A stretch of DNA of 10,570 nt from an uncultured Eubacterium sp. (GCA_902475415.1 CABRZK010000063.1:1-10570); one strand, 5' to 3'; shown: positions 1-8,411, counted from the stretch's first letter. Numbers and translations: made by a program. Notes: generated from the sequence alone by a model not told the origin.

Positions 1-710
1 TCAACGAAACTGTATACGCATATTTGAAGAGTGCAAAATCGGAAGCACATCAGACCAGGCAGATGTATTCTCTTACTGCCCATGCAACATACGCTTTTCG
101 GACCATGCTGGAGGCAGATCAGCAATTAAGGTTTGATTCAAAAACAATATGGCTTAATGAAATGACAAAAATGGAGCGGGCTAATGCGGGGTTACTTGCG
201 GCGGTTTTTTTGAAGCAGAAGTATATGTCAAAATATATATTTTCTTATCGCCTGAAAAATGTGAAGGGTATAGATGAGTTGCCAGCAATTATTGATTTTA
301 AGAAAGAAGGTGTTATGCCCACTCGTCTGGTAATCTTTGCAGTCAATTTTTATACGAATGAGAGGATCGTAACCGAAAAAGATCATTCATATTATATAAA
401 TTCAAAGGTTAGAGGCTTTTGTACGGCGCTGCGTGCGGTAATCCATGAGACTACAGGAAATGGATCTACGTTTGCGGCCATCATATGCGAGGATGCTAAA
501 GGCATACAAAAAGTAATTTCAATGATACAGAGTATTGATGAGCCGCTGATGAAGCATTGCATTTTTACGACAGGAACGGTATTGATATCACGGAGTGCAC
601 TTTCAAAAGCAGATGTCTTACCAGGATGTTTTGTAGAGCCGGTATTCAATTCAGAGAAGGCCCGGTGGCAGATCGTTGGGGCGACAGGTTTTTATTTCCT
701 GGAAGCATAA
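1..710 (+). CDS. Unrecognised protein, C-terminal part (5' end outside window)
   Basis: The reading frame is open from the left edge (first full codon at 3-5) to TAA at 708-710, so the visible 236 or so residues are the C-terminal part of a longer protein. A TTG at 24 is possible as a start but has no ribosome-binding site and the frame continues upstream, so I treat the gene as truncated by the window. The visible part is a soluble, mixed alpha/beta sequence with no signal peptide, no membrane segment and no catalytic motif I can name. The first 60 or so visible residues look helical; the rest alternates hydrophobic strands and polar loops (for example LVIFAVNFY, and FTTGTVLISRSAL near the end). 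It is followed after 48 bp by the small gene at 759, possibly in one transcript. I do not recognise the family and assign no function. Confidence 0.75.
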   Translation, partial: NETVYAYLKSAKSEAHQTRQMYSLTAHATYAFRTMLEADQQLRFDSKTIWLNEMTKMERANAGLLAAVFLKQKYMSKYIFSYRLKNVKGIDELPAIIDFKKEGVMPTRLVIFAVNFYTNERIVTEKDHSYYINSKVRGFCTALRAVIHETTGNGSTFAAIICEDAKGIQKVISMIQSIDEPLMKHCIFTTGTVLISRSALSKADVLPGCFVEPVFNSEKARWQIVGATGFYFLEA

Positions 711-758
711 GAAGGGAGGGAGTGGACTGCCTGGCAGCAGACTTAGGCAGGAAAATTT

Positions 759-1067
759 ATGGCAAAAATAATGAAGGACACGGCGCAGGAACAGGCTCTT
801 TTGGAAGTGGCTGACCTGCTTCAGCAGCTTAAAATATTGGATAACAGTACAAAAAATCCAGAATCTTCGCTGAGCTGTACCTATCGTGTTGGCGGTGGAA
901 GAATGCAGCGCCTTCCAATTTCAGAAAACTATCTGGTTAGTATGATTGCAACGGTTCAAACTGATCTGCAGAAGAAAATAAATAACCTCTGTAAAAAATA
1001 TCGCATTGAACTGGAAGCGGATGAATCGGCATTGATGGGGACGGGAATTGGAGATGATATTGAGTAA
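759..1067 (+). CDS. Small hypothetical protein, 102 residues
   Basis: ATG at 759 has a modest purine-rich site (AGGCAGG, 746-752) upstream. An in-frame TAG at 744-746 limits how far the start can move, and the only close alternative is ATG at 771. The product is soluble and probably helical: residues 10-27 (EQALLEVADLLQQLKIL) and 60-82 (YLVSMIATVQTDLQKKINNL) look like amphipathic helices, joined by a Gly-containing loop (YRVGGGRMQRL). There is no signal peptide or membrane span, and only two cysteines, with no zinc site. It sits 48 bp after the truncated upstream gene and is followed by 177 bp of non-coding DNA, so it probably ends that transcript. The helical make-up would fit a small accessory or coiled-coil partner protein, but that is inference. 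I do not recognise the family. Confidence 0.65.
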   Translation: MAKIMKDTAQEQALLEVADLLQQLKILDNSTKNPESSLSCTYRVGGGRMQRLPISENYLVSMIATVQTDLQKKINNLCKKYRIELEADESALMGTGIGDDIE

Positions 1068-1085
1068 ATTATCTTGTTATAGTTT

Positions 1086-1165
1086 ACGGTTTCGACTGCT
1101 GCAGCTGACATGAAGAAAGATCACAAGGGATGATCTTTGACAGTTAGAAAAGCAGAAAAGACCGT
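1086..1165 (+). other. Possible structured leader in the 1068-1244 gap
   Basis: This lies in the 177-bp non-coding stretch before the secreted-protein operon. An 8-bp perfect inverted repeat (AAAGATCA at 1116-1123, TGATCTTT at 1131-1138) forms a hairpin with a 7-nt loop. Outside it, CTGCT (1096-1100) can pair with AGCAG (1151-1155), and ACGGT (1086-1090) with ACCGT (1161-1165), which would give a closed multi-helix structure. No T-run follows, so it is not a standard terminator. It may be a 5' UTR element or an operator overlapping the operon promoter. It does not match any riboswitch I recognise. Apart from the ribosome-binding site of the next gene (GGAG, 1234-1237), I see nothing else firm in this gap. 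Confidence 0.3.
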
Positions 1166-1244
1166 ATGGTAGAGAATTCATTATGTCATTTTTTAATTGC
1201 TGCCGGGAAAACAGAATTTATTGATCGATTGATGGAGATTTGCA

Positions 1245-3383
1245 ATGAATAAAAGAAAATCAATGAGCCGTTATGCCTTCTTGCTTTTGGGAATTGTGAT
1301 TATGTCAGAACCGGTCCTGTCTTATGGTTATACGATAAAACAGCCGGTGGAAAGTGAACTTTCTGCATATGGAAATGCTTTAGAGGATACAGACCAGAAT
1401 GCAACAGTGGAAGTTGACCCGCGGGAACTGGTTTCATGGAAGGTTTATTTTGTAGATGAAGAGAGCAGACAAATCCAGTTATCTGCAATGCGCAGTGGAA
1501 CGATTTTAGAGGGTGAAGAGCTGGTTATACCATATGCGAACAGCCTGATCGTAAACGGGCATCGCTGGCTAGCAAATGAGGACTCACCATACCGGATAAA
1601 TGTATATGGGCCGGGTGAAAAAATCATCTATATCACTTATTCGGATGAAGGATCTGTCGGGGATGCAGACGATCCAGAGGCGTCGGAACGGGAACGCTTT
1701 GAAATGTATCTTGAAAGGGTTAAAAAAGCGGATGCAGCAATCACTGGAAAGGAAGCAGAGGAGATTCTGGATGATCAGATAATATGTGAAAGTAACGCCA
1801 AATGTTCTTATCGTCTGCGAAGTCTGTCAACGCAGATAAAGAATACTGCTGCCACTCCTGTTTATGTGATTGCGAAAGACTGTGCGGCAACAGGGGTGAT
1901 TTTGAAGGAATTATACAGTACTTCTGTGGAGTACAGCACAAATCTTCTGGATACGATTCAGCTGGATGGAGCGGAATATAGAATTTACGTGTTTCTCGTA
2001 AATAAAAAATTTGGAGAAACTTGTAGCCATAACTGGAAGCTGGAGAAGCGAACAGAAGCAACATGCCTGTCATCAGGATCAGAGAAATATGTTTGCAGTA
2101 TCTGCAGTAAGACAGAAGTAAAAACGTTACCGGCTCTGGGGCATGTGGATGAAAATGGTGACTCCTCATGTGACCGATGTGGTAAGCGTACAGAGGAACA
2201 AAATGGCGGGGACCGGATCACGGCAACGTATAGGCCATCCCGGAGTGAATATCAGATGCAGTTTGTCTGTGTGAGTGAAAACTTTCAGAATGGCTATCTT
2301 TATATTTCGGATACGGGAATACCGGCAAGTGAATTTGGAGGTTATGGATCACTTGATTATATGCTTTCCAATCCATACCAGGCTTTTGTTGGTACATTTG
2401 CGGACTGTTTCAGCATTACAGGGCAGGCACTGATGCCGATTGATGCAGATGGTGCGCTTGCGTATGCAGCTATTATGTCTAAGGAAGAAGTGCTTGCATA
2501 TCGTGGGCAGATAGAAGGTGATTACATTACAAGAACCGTAGAAAATGGACAACTTGTGGTTGTACATGAGGATGGTTCAACGAGCCTTGTGGCACCTACG
2601 GATGATATGTTGCTTCGCCCGGCTATTGTGCTCAGTGCTCCAGATGCCGGTACCGCGGATCCAATCTATTGGTCAGTGGGAGATGTCCAGAAAGTAGTGA
2701 TCGATCAGAAAACTTATGAATTTCGGTGTGTAGATACAAATTATTATGATAAATCCGAAAATCATCAGAAACTGGCATTGTTCCTTTGTGATGAGGTGAT
2801 TCCGGCAAATTATGGGAGTGAGTATTCCTATTTACCGGATAAAGAAGGCATTATGGGCCAGGTATTTCTTCCGGGGCCGGTAGTAAATTTTGGTGATGAA
2901 AGTGATTATAAGTATTCCAAGATACATAATTGGCTGAGCAAGCATCAGAATAGAATTTTTCAGAGCTTTAACTGCCATATTGGCGTAGACAGTGCATTTA
3001 CCGGAAGCACAGGTAAGGGGCGGTTCAGTGAATTAAGCGACCAGGATTTGACTGTGCATAGTATTGGATATCAGAGACTGACAGCCAGACTTTTTAGTTT
3101 ATCGGTGGAAGAGGCCTTAAAGTATAAAGATTATCTTTGGAAATTTGGTGATACGGATGCGGATAATCCGGAAGTGGTAACCGATAATTTCTGCAATGGA
3201 TATTGGCTGCGTTCTCCTATGGGGAATGCAGCTGCTGACAGTGGGTATGCCTATATCGTGGATCTGGTCAATGGAATGATTCGGCCAGAGGCAGTGAAAC
3301 CGGATGGCGGCAGTACAGATGAAGAGTTAAGGGTAACTACTTCGATTGGTGTAAGACCAGCCTTTGCGGTACCGCAGGGATGA
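1245..3383 (+). CDS. Secreted DUF6273-like protein with Cys-rich module
   Basis: An exported protein of 712 residues. ATG at 1245 has GGAG 7 bp upstream and encodes a Sec signal peptide: basic N-terminus (NKRKSMSR), hydrophobic core (AFLLLGIVIM), likely cleavage near residues 26-28. Residues 60-135 look beta-rich. Residues 260-312 form a Cys-rich, zinc-ribbon-like module (C260xH, C274, C284xxC287, H300, C309xxC312) of a type often seen in clostridial surface proteins. The C-terminal part (about 475-708) has features I associate with DUF6273: LFSLSVEEALKY (616-627), YWLRSP (653-658) and a final GVRPAF (702-707). Residues 330-465 end in LRPAIVL (457-463), which resembles that terminal motif and may be a decayed first copy. 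The molecular function of DUF6273 is not known to me. It is the first gene of a probable three-gene operon, 28 bp before the next gene. Confidence 0.85.
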   Translation: MNKRKSMSRYAFLLLGIVIMSEPVLSYGYTIKQPVESELSAYGNALEDTDQNATVEVDPRELVSWKVYFVDEESRQIQLSAMRSGTILEGEELVIPYANSLIVNGHRWLANEDSPYRINVYGPGEKIIYITYSDEGSVGDADDPEASERERFEMYLERVKKADAAITGKEAEEILDDQIICESNAKCSYRLRSLSTQIKNTAATPVYVIAKDCAATGVILKELYSTSVEYSTNLLDTIQLDGAEYRIYVFLVNKKFGETCSHNWKLEKRTEATCLSSGSEKYVCSICSKTEVKTLPALGHVDENGDSSCDRCGKRTEEQNGGDRITATYRPSRSEYQMQFVCVSENFQNGYLYISDTGIPASEFGGYGSLDYMLSNPYQAFVGTFADCFSITGQALMPIDADGALAYAAIMSKEEVLAYRGQIEGDYITRTVENGQLVVVHEDGSTSLVAPTDDMLLRPAIVLSAPDAGTADPIYWSVGDVQKVVIDQKTYEFRCVDTNYYDKSENHQKLALFLCDEVIPANYGSEYSYLPDKEGIMGQVFLPGPVVNFGDESDYKYSKIHNWLSKHQNRIFQSFNCHIGVDSAFTGSTGKGRFSELSDQDLTVHSIGYQRLTARLFSLSVEEALKYKDYLWKFGDTDADNPEVVTDNFCNGYWLRSPMGNAAADSGYAYIVDLVNGMIRPEAVKPDGGSTDEELRVTTSIGVRPAFAVPQG

Positions 3384-3411
3384 TCATAGAAAATTAGTAG
3401 GAGGAATTTGA

Positions 3412-4158
3412 ATGAGGAAACGAGGCGTTGTGATCTTAATGGCAGCTGCACTTACCGCTTCTGTTCCGGCAACTGCGCTGGCTGATCAGGTTGCCGGTCA
3501 GATAGCTTTGAATGGGGAGGCTGCTTCGGAAGATGTTGTTGATGAGGAAAGTCCGGTGGACATGGATCAGACAGAAGAAGCAGATGATGAAAACCATGAA
3601 GAGTCGGAGGATGCGGGTTTGGAGGAGACGGATGAGGCAGAAGCAGGAACGGAAGAATCTGATCCAGAAGAATCGGAACCCGAAGAGTCAGAGGAAGAGG
3701 TAAAGGAAGCGGAAAAATCTGATGAGAGCGGTGAATCAGAAAATGAGGATGCTGACTCAGCGGAACTGGAATCGAAAGAAGATGAGTTGGAGGACGAGGA
3801 CACAGAAGAAAACGAAGAGGAGAAGGAGCTGGCGGATGAACTCCAGAAAGAACCGTCAAAAGCGCCAGAAGAGGAATCCGGGGATATGCCGGAAATCGGA
3901 ACGGAAGAATTTACAGCATGGTTTAAGAAAAACTGTAATGAAGATTTTTTATGGGAGATGCTGGCAGAGCATGTAGAGGATGACACATTTTTTACTTGGG
4001 CGGTAGAACACGATAAGCTGTATTATAAAGCGTTTAAATCCTATCAGAAGATCCTGGAGAAAGACGGGCAGCCAGATGAAAAAATATCTTCCGAGGTAGA
4101 TGCAGAAACAGAAGAGAACATGGCCGTACTGGATGAAGAGGTGGAGGAACTGACATGA
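3412..4158 (+). CDS. Exported, extremely acidic protein with C-terminal WF/LW/EDDT module
   Basis: A 248-residue exported protein. The start has a strong ribosome-binding site (AGGAGG, 3399-3404). Residues 1-24 are a signal peptide (basic RKR, hydrophobic VVILMAAALTASVPA, cleavage after TALA). Residues 40-160 are low complexity: I count 63 Asp/Glu among 121 residues with very few lysines and no hydrophobic core, so this part is presumably disordered and strongly negative. It may bind cations, basic partners or the envelope; that is inference. Residues 162-192 form a compact module (IG, F, WF, E, LW, EDDT) that aligns without gaps to residues 54-84 of the next protein. The rest is helical and ends in another acidic tail. 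There is no wall-anchoring motif or membrane segment. Its TGA overlaps the next ATG by 4 bp, which predicts translational coupling and a fixed ratio of the two products. Confidence 0.85.
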   Translation: MRKRGVVILMAAALTASVPATALADQVAGQIALNGEAASEDVVDEESPVDMDQTEEADDENHEESEDAGLEETDEAEAGTEESDPEESEPEESEEEVKEAEKSDESGESENEDADSAELESKEDELEDEDTEENEEEKELADELQKEPSKAPEEESGDMPEIGTEEFTAWFKKNCNEDFLWEMLAEHVEDDTFFTWAVEHDKLYYKAFKSYQKILEKDGQPDEKISSEVDAETEENMAVLDEEVEELT

Positions 4159-7100
4159 AAAAACGTAGATATCGAAGACTGTTTGCGGTGTTGACTGCCG
4201 CGATGTTCAGTGCCTGCAATGTTTCTACCGCGCTTGCGATGCCACTGCAGGAACTCACGGAAGATTATCAGGACTTCAATACAAAGCTGGTTGAAGAGAG
4301 TCGGCCGAAGGATATTGGTAGTGATGCATTTTCAGAGTGGTTTTTTACATATTTGGAAGAAGAAACTCTGTGGGACTGGTTTTACGGTGTTATGGAGGAT
4401 GATACCAACGAAGATTACAGCGCACTGTATTCCTGGTATGAAAAAAATCAGGAACAGATTGCAAAGCAGTTGGGGACAAATGCACCGGCACTTATGGCGA
4501 GTAGCGTAGGTGATCTTTGGAATAACTGGATCGACGGGAATTTTGATCTTACCGGAGACGGAACAGAGAACAATCCGTATCAGATTGAAGATCTGGAAGA
4601 TCTGATGATCATGACACAGGCGATTGCAGCCGGTACAGGTAATTATGATACTGCCTATTATCGGTTAATGGATGATATTGATCTTTCTTTTGCCATTAAC
4701 AATGGAAACTGGAATCCAATCGGCTGGTATCAGAATGCAGCACAGTTATCCGGTAATGTATCCAACAGTTTTAAGGGTACTTTTGACGGAGATGGTCATA
4801 CAATCAGTGGCTTGAAAATTGTAAATATTTCAAAAAATCTTCAGAATGTTGGCCTTTTTGGAGTCCTGGATGGTGCTGTTGTAAAAAAGCTGGCCATCGA
4901 AGATGCCCGTGTATATGGATATAACCATGTTGGTATTCTGGCCGGCCAGATAAAAGGAGAGTCCGTGATCACGGACGTGACAGTTGAAGGAACGGCGGCT
5001 GCCAACACATCGTCTGGTGGGTATGCTTCTGATGCAGCAGTAGGCGGTCTGGCTGGAAAAATTTCCGGAAGCAATTCTGGTTCCAGGACTACGATCGAAA
5101 ATGTAACAGCAACCGTGAATACAGTGAACCTCGGCGCCACCAGTAAAACGGGCGGTATTGCTGGTGAAGTGAGCAACGCCTATATTGTTGATACCAGCGT
5201 ATCCGCGACCGGAAATAATATCCTGGGAAGATATTATGTAGGCGGTATCGTCGGAGCAATGAGCAGCGGTACGTCCATTTACAATGTGTCCGTGGACGGA
5301 ACAATTGGCGGAAACGGTGCCTACACGGTAGGCGGTATCACCGGTTATTATGAAGGCGGAGAAATTGTTGTTGCCCGCATGTTTGGAGAAATCGGAAAGA
5401 CAAATGCAGGGACAGCAAGAGAAGGCATCTTTATTGGTACCCGCAAAGATTCCGTTGATATGAAATATGGCACAACCTCCGGGAAGAACCTGGCGTACTG
5501 GTTCACGACTGCGGCCAATAAGACTAAGGCGATTGTCGGAAGTGGAAAATCATCGGATACAACGGTTACCGATGCGGCCCATATTGGATACTGGAATGAT
5601 AATGAAGTTCATTACTATTTGAAAAATGGGGCCAATGAAACTTATGATGCCAGCAGATATTTCTACGAAGAACTGGAAGACGGAATACGCAATATTGTAG
5701 TCACCAGGCTGGACCGGGATTTTACGGTAGCTGATTACGAGAATGGCCTGCCATTTTCCATTGATCATTATGCACCGGGAACGTATGGGCAGCCGGTGAA
5801 AGGCTATTTATTATCGGTTAGCCGTGTAGATGTAGCAAATTCCAATGGCACATTTGATCAGGATGTGGCTACTTTTACGGCATATCCGGGAGGTGCCAAC
5901 AGTTTTTACCGGATCATCGATAAAGATAGTTCTGCTGCTGTCAGACCGGGAGAAACGGTCCATGTAACGACCGCAGCCAAGAATACAAATGGAAGCATTT
6001 ATCAGATGGTAACGGATGAAAATGAACCTGGTGGCGTAAAGCCACCAACCTATACGGATGAGGACGGAAATCCGCAGGATATGACGTATCAGACCGGTGG
6101 AGGATATACGTTTGAAATGCCAGAGCATAGCACAGAGCTGGATGTAGAGTACATCAGGACAACCTCAAAACTTTCCATGGATCCGGCCAATGTGACGTTC
6201 CATGTGGTACAGACCCGGACCGGGGACCGGAAAAATCCGACGGTGCAGACAGTAGTATTGGATGGCAACAACAATCAGCTTGCAACGTATACCGGAAATG
6301 ATCTTTCTGCGATCAATGTTAATCCGGTTACTGTAAATGCTGTACACAATGATACCGGAGCAAGTACGGATAAAACACACAGCTGGAGCATTGACGATTC
6401 CGATCTTGTGGTAAATGCATCCGATGCAGGTTATGTGGAGACGGCTGCAAAGATCAAACCGAATATGGCCGGCAGTTGGATCAATGGCCTGTTAAATAAA
6501 GCGGTAAAAGCGCAGCAGGATAATAACTACTTAAGCGCAATTCCAGCTACTGTAACCAGCAAAAATGCAATTTTGACAGCTTCAACCAATGCAGACACCT
6601 CACCGGATCATAAATCTGTTTACGGAAATGTGACCGTCACGGTTGATTTTAAGATTGTGGATGAGACAACGCTCCGCGTTGAAGGAGTGGAATTAAACAA
6701 GAACAATATCACTTATACCATTACCAGGAAACTCACTGGAGACCGGAAAAATCCGACAGAAACCATTTTTGCAGATGAACCGCAGATCCTGGCAGCAAGT
6801 CTCAGACCGGCCCAGAGTTTTACCCAGAATGTGCGTTGGGAAGATGAGAATCCCAAACAGTATTTAAAGATTACTCCACAGGGAAGCTTTGAGCATGAGT
6901 TGAAAGTGGAAGCAAAGTATGATCCGAATGGCGCTGATAACCCTGCATGGATCCAGAATGTCATTAATGCAGATAATCAGAAGCGGGATGCGGATCCTTA
7001 TGAGAAGCTCTCCGGAACAGCAACGCAGGTAGAGCATGTGACCGTTACCAGTGAGGATGCTACGAATGGCCACCAGACCGCAGACTGCGAGGTTACATTG

Positions 7101-8360
7101 AAATTTGTCACAGTGGATGAGACCGTCATTCACCCGGAAAGTGTTCAGATGGGCCAGCAACAGGTGAAATTTGATCTTCAGGCAACCAAAGAGGGTGATA
7201 TTAATTCTGCAGTGAAAACCCGGACTGGATTTGATCCGGTACAGCTTAGCTGCACCGTACTGCCGGATTGTAGTTCAGATGCTTTACATACACCATATAA
7301 CCGTGAAGTAATCTGGTCCGTATCGGATACGGATGTGGCAAGTATTTCCCAGACCGGTCTTCTGGCACCGAATCCAAATGCACAGTGGATTAAGGATGCT
7401 GAGCATGTAGCGCCGTATACTGGAACCAAGACGATCAAAGCGATTGCAACGACTGTTGACGGTCAGAAAGTGGGCGAAACCACGGTCGTTTTAAATTATG
7501 CTGCAAGGTGTATTGAGATGCCGGAAACAGAAACTCTGGATCTGGTACTCACGATGACCGGAAGAAGAAACTCTCCAACCTATACATTTGGTGATATGCC
7601 GCAGAAACAGGTGATTGCAACAACATATCAGGAAAAACGACCGGTTACTTACAGTTCTTCCAATACATCTGTGCTGCAGGTTTCTGCAGACGGAACGATC
7701 CGGCCAGTTCAGGATGCTGGTCTGAAGTGGATCAGAAAGGCGTGTGTAAGTCCGTATACGGGAACAATTCAGGCGGTTATTACCGGAACGGATGCGACTG
7801 GTTCAGACAGCACCGTTGTGACATTAAAAATTACAGTATCCGACCAGACAACTTATTCATCATCCTCCAGCGGCGGAGGTGGTGGCGGTGGCGGAAGCCA
7901 CAGCTCAAAGGCAGTAGCCACCTCCGGCACAACACTTGCTGCCAGCAGTCTGCCGGAATATGTTGTGCGAGGAACATGGACAGAAACTGAGCAGCATAAA
8001 TGGATGTTCCGCGATGATACACGTACTTATGCATCTAAATGGGCAGCAATTTATAATCCATATGCGGATAAAACCAAAGGCCAGCAGGAGTATGACTGGT
8101 TCCGGTTTGATGAATCCGGTTATATGGTGACAGGTTGGTTTACAGATGTCGATGGAAACAGATACTATTTGAACCCGGTATCGGATGGTACACAGGGACG
8201 TATGGTAACAGGTTGGTACTGGATCGACGGAATGTGCTATTACTTTAACCCAGTCTCTAATGGAACCAGAGGAGCCATGAAAAGAAATTGTGAAATTGAC
8301 GGATATCAGTTAAATGCAGATGGTATCTGGGTTGTGAATGGAGTAGTTCAGACAAAATAA
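4155..8360 (+). CDS. Giant modular surface protein with GLUG-like, Ig-like and cell-wall-binding repeats
   Basis: A 1401-residue exported protein; ATG at 4155 has GGAGG (4143-4147) 7 bp upstream, inside the preceding gene. Order of parts: signal peptide 1-28 (cleavage after ALA); the short WF/LW/EDDT module shared with the upstream protein (54-84); a GLUG-like beta-helix region (about 230-400) with at least six repeats of the type VGGIAG or VGLFG (231, 258, 295, 331, 361, 391), typical of adhesin-like surface proteins; a region of unclear fold (400-668); four divergent Ig-like repeats (670-1231), each with a conserved Trp-Ile; a Ser/Gly linker (1234-1252, with eight consecutive Gly); and cell-wall-binding repeats (about 1272-1401) rich in GW and YY. 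It lacks LPXTG, so attachment is probably non-covalent through the C-terminal repeats. Likely an adhesin or surface scaffold; no enzyme motif is visible. Ligand unknown. Confidence 0.88.
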   Translation: MKKRRYRRLFAVLTAAMFSACNVSTALAMPLQELTEDYQDFNTKLVEESRPKDIGSDAFSEWFFTYLEEETLWDWFYGVMEDDTNEDYSALYSWYEKNQEQIAKQLGTNAPALMASSVGDLWNNWIDGNFDLTGDGTENNPYQIEDLEDLMIMTQAIAAGTGNYDTAYYRLMDDIDLSFAINNGNWNPIGWYQNAAQLSGNVSNSFKGTFDGDGHTISGLKIVNISKNLQNVGLFGVLDGAVVKKLAIEDARVYGYNHVGILAGQIKGESVITDVTVEGTAAANTSSGGYASDAAVGGLAGKISGSNSGSRTTIENVTATVNTVNLGATSKTGGIAGEVSNAYIVDTSVSATGNNILGRYYVGGIVGAMSSGTSIYNVSVDGTIGGNGAYTVGGITGYYEGGEIVVARMFGEIGKTNAGTAREGIFIGTRKDSVDMKYGTTSGKNLAYWFTTAANKTKAIVGSGKSSDTTVTDAAHIGYWNDNEVHYYLKNGANETYDASRYFYEELEDGIRNIVVTRLDRDFTVADYENGLPFSIDHYAPGTYGQPVKGYLLSVSRVDVANSNGTFDQDVATFTAYPGGANSFYRIIDKDSSAAVRPGETVHVTTAAKNTNGSIYQMVTDENEPGGVKPPTYTDEDGNPQDMTYQTGGGYTFEMPEHSTELDVEYIRTTSKLSMDPANVTFHVVQTRTGDRKNPTVQTVVLDGNNNQLATYTGNDLSAINVNPVTVNAVHNDTGASTDKTHSWSIDDSDLVVNASDAGYVETAAKIKPNMAGSWINGLLNKAVKAQQDNNYLSAIPATVTSKNAILTASTNADTSPDHKSVYGNVTVTVDFKIVDETTLRVEGVELNKNNITYTITRKLTGDRKNPTETIFADEPQILAASLRPAQSFTQNVRWEDENPKQYLKITPQGSFEHELKVEAKYDPNGADNPAWIQNVINADNQKRDADPYEKLSGTATQVEHVTVTSEDATNGHQTADCEVTLKFVTVDETVIHPESVQMGQQQVKFDLQATKEGDINSAVKTRTGFDPVQLSCTVLPDCSSDALHTPYNREVIWSVSDTDVASISQTGLLAPNPNAQWIKDAEHVAPYTGTKTIKAIATTVDGQKVGETTVVLNYAARCIEMPETETLDLVLTMTGRRNSPTYTFGDMPQKQVIATTYQEKRPVTYSSSNTSVLQVSADGTIRPVQDAGLKWIRKACVSPYTGTIQAVITGTDATGSDSTVVTLKITVSDQTTYSSSSSGGGGGGGGSHSSKAVATSGTTLAASSLPEYVVRGTWTETEQHKWMFRDDTRTYASKWAAIYNPYADKTKGQQEYDWFRFDESGYMVTGWFTDVDGNRYYLNPVSDGTQGRMVTGWYWIDGMCYYFNPVSNGTRGAMKRNCEIDGYQLNADGIWVVNGVVQTK
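6162..7847 (+). repeat. Four divergent Ig-like repeats within the giant surface protein
   Basis: Protein-level repeats beginning near residues 670, 850, 1003 and 1128. Three units start with a motif around TGDRKNPT, TGDRKNPT and TGRRNSPT; in the third the matching region is altered (EGDINSAV). All four carry a Trp-Ile in the middle (W775, W932, W1078, W1192), and the last two follow it with PYTGT. The units shorten towards the C-terminus (Trp spacing 157, 146, 114). Units 1 and 2 share a 17-nt identical DNA stretch (6225-6241 and 6741-6757), but otherwise the DNA has diverged, so these are old duplications. The pattern resembles bacterial Ig-like (Big) domains, which usually serve as stalks that extend an adhesin from the wall. 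Confidence 0.6.
8124..8276 (+). repeat. Tandem cell-wall-binding repeats (two 25-26-residue units)
   Basis: Residues 1324-1349 and 1350-1374 of the giant protein are two adjacent copies that both begin MVTGW, continue with an Asp-Gly turn and YY, and end NPVS-(D/N)-GT-(Q/R)-G. This is the pattern of choline/cell-wall-binding repeats (CW_binding families). Partial, weaker units flank them (WFRFDESGY before, ELDGYQLNADG-like sequence after). Such repeats attach proteins non-covalently to teichoic acid or glucan in the wall. Confidence 0.75.
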
Positions 8361-8383
8361 ATATACCAGTGTATTTATTATTT

Positions 8384-8411
8384 TGGTGGTGCCCTGTTAA
8401 GGGCACTGCCA
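8384..8411 (+). terminator. Strong hairpin after giant gene, no U-run (possible terminator or processing site)
   Basis: A 12-bp stem with two G-T wobbles encloses a GTTA loop; the centre is GTGCCCT (8389-8395) and AGGGCAC (8400-8406), which pair perfectly. It begins 24 bp after the stop codon of the giant gene, so it would protect or end that transcript. It is followed by ATCAAAAG, not by a T-run, so classical intrinsic termination is doubtful. It may be a partial terminator or an mRNA-stabilising 3' structure that lets some transcription reach the small gene at 8450. Confidence 0.4.

Noticed and set aside
1137..1142. Perfect TTGACA as -35 box for the surface operon
   Set aside because: No acceptable -10 lies 16-18 bp downstream; the best (TATGGT, 1165-1170) is 22 bp away. 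The promoter could not be placed.
1741..2169. 142-codon minus-strand open frame
   Set aside because: It lies wholly within the secreted DUF6273-like gene, has no ribosome-binding site and shows no recognisable protein features.
3567..3986. Serine-rich open frame on the minus strand
   Set aside because: It is the antisense shadow of the Glu/Asp codons of the acidic gene, with no ribosome-binding site and no sensible protein composition.
4206..4217. Lipobox (FSAC) in the giant protein's signal peptide
   Set aside because: Phe at -3 is a poor fit and a good AxA signal peptidase I site (ALA, residues 26-28) follows; ordinary secretion is more likely.
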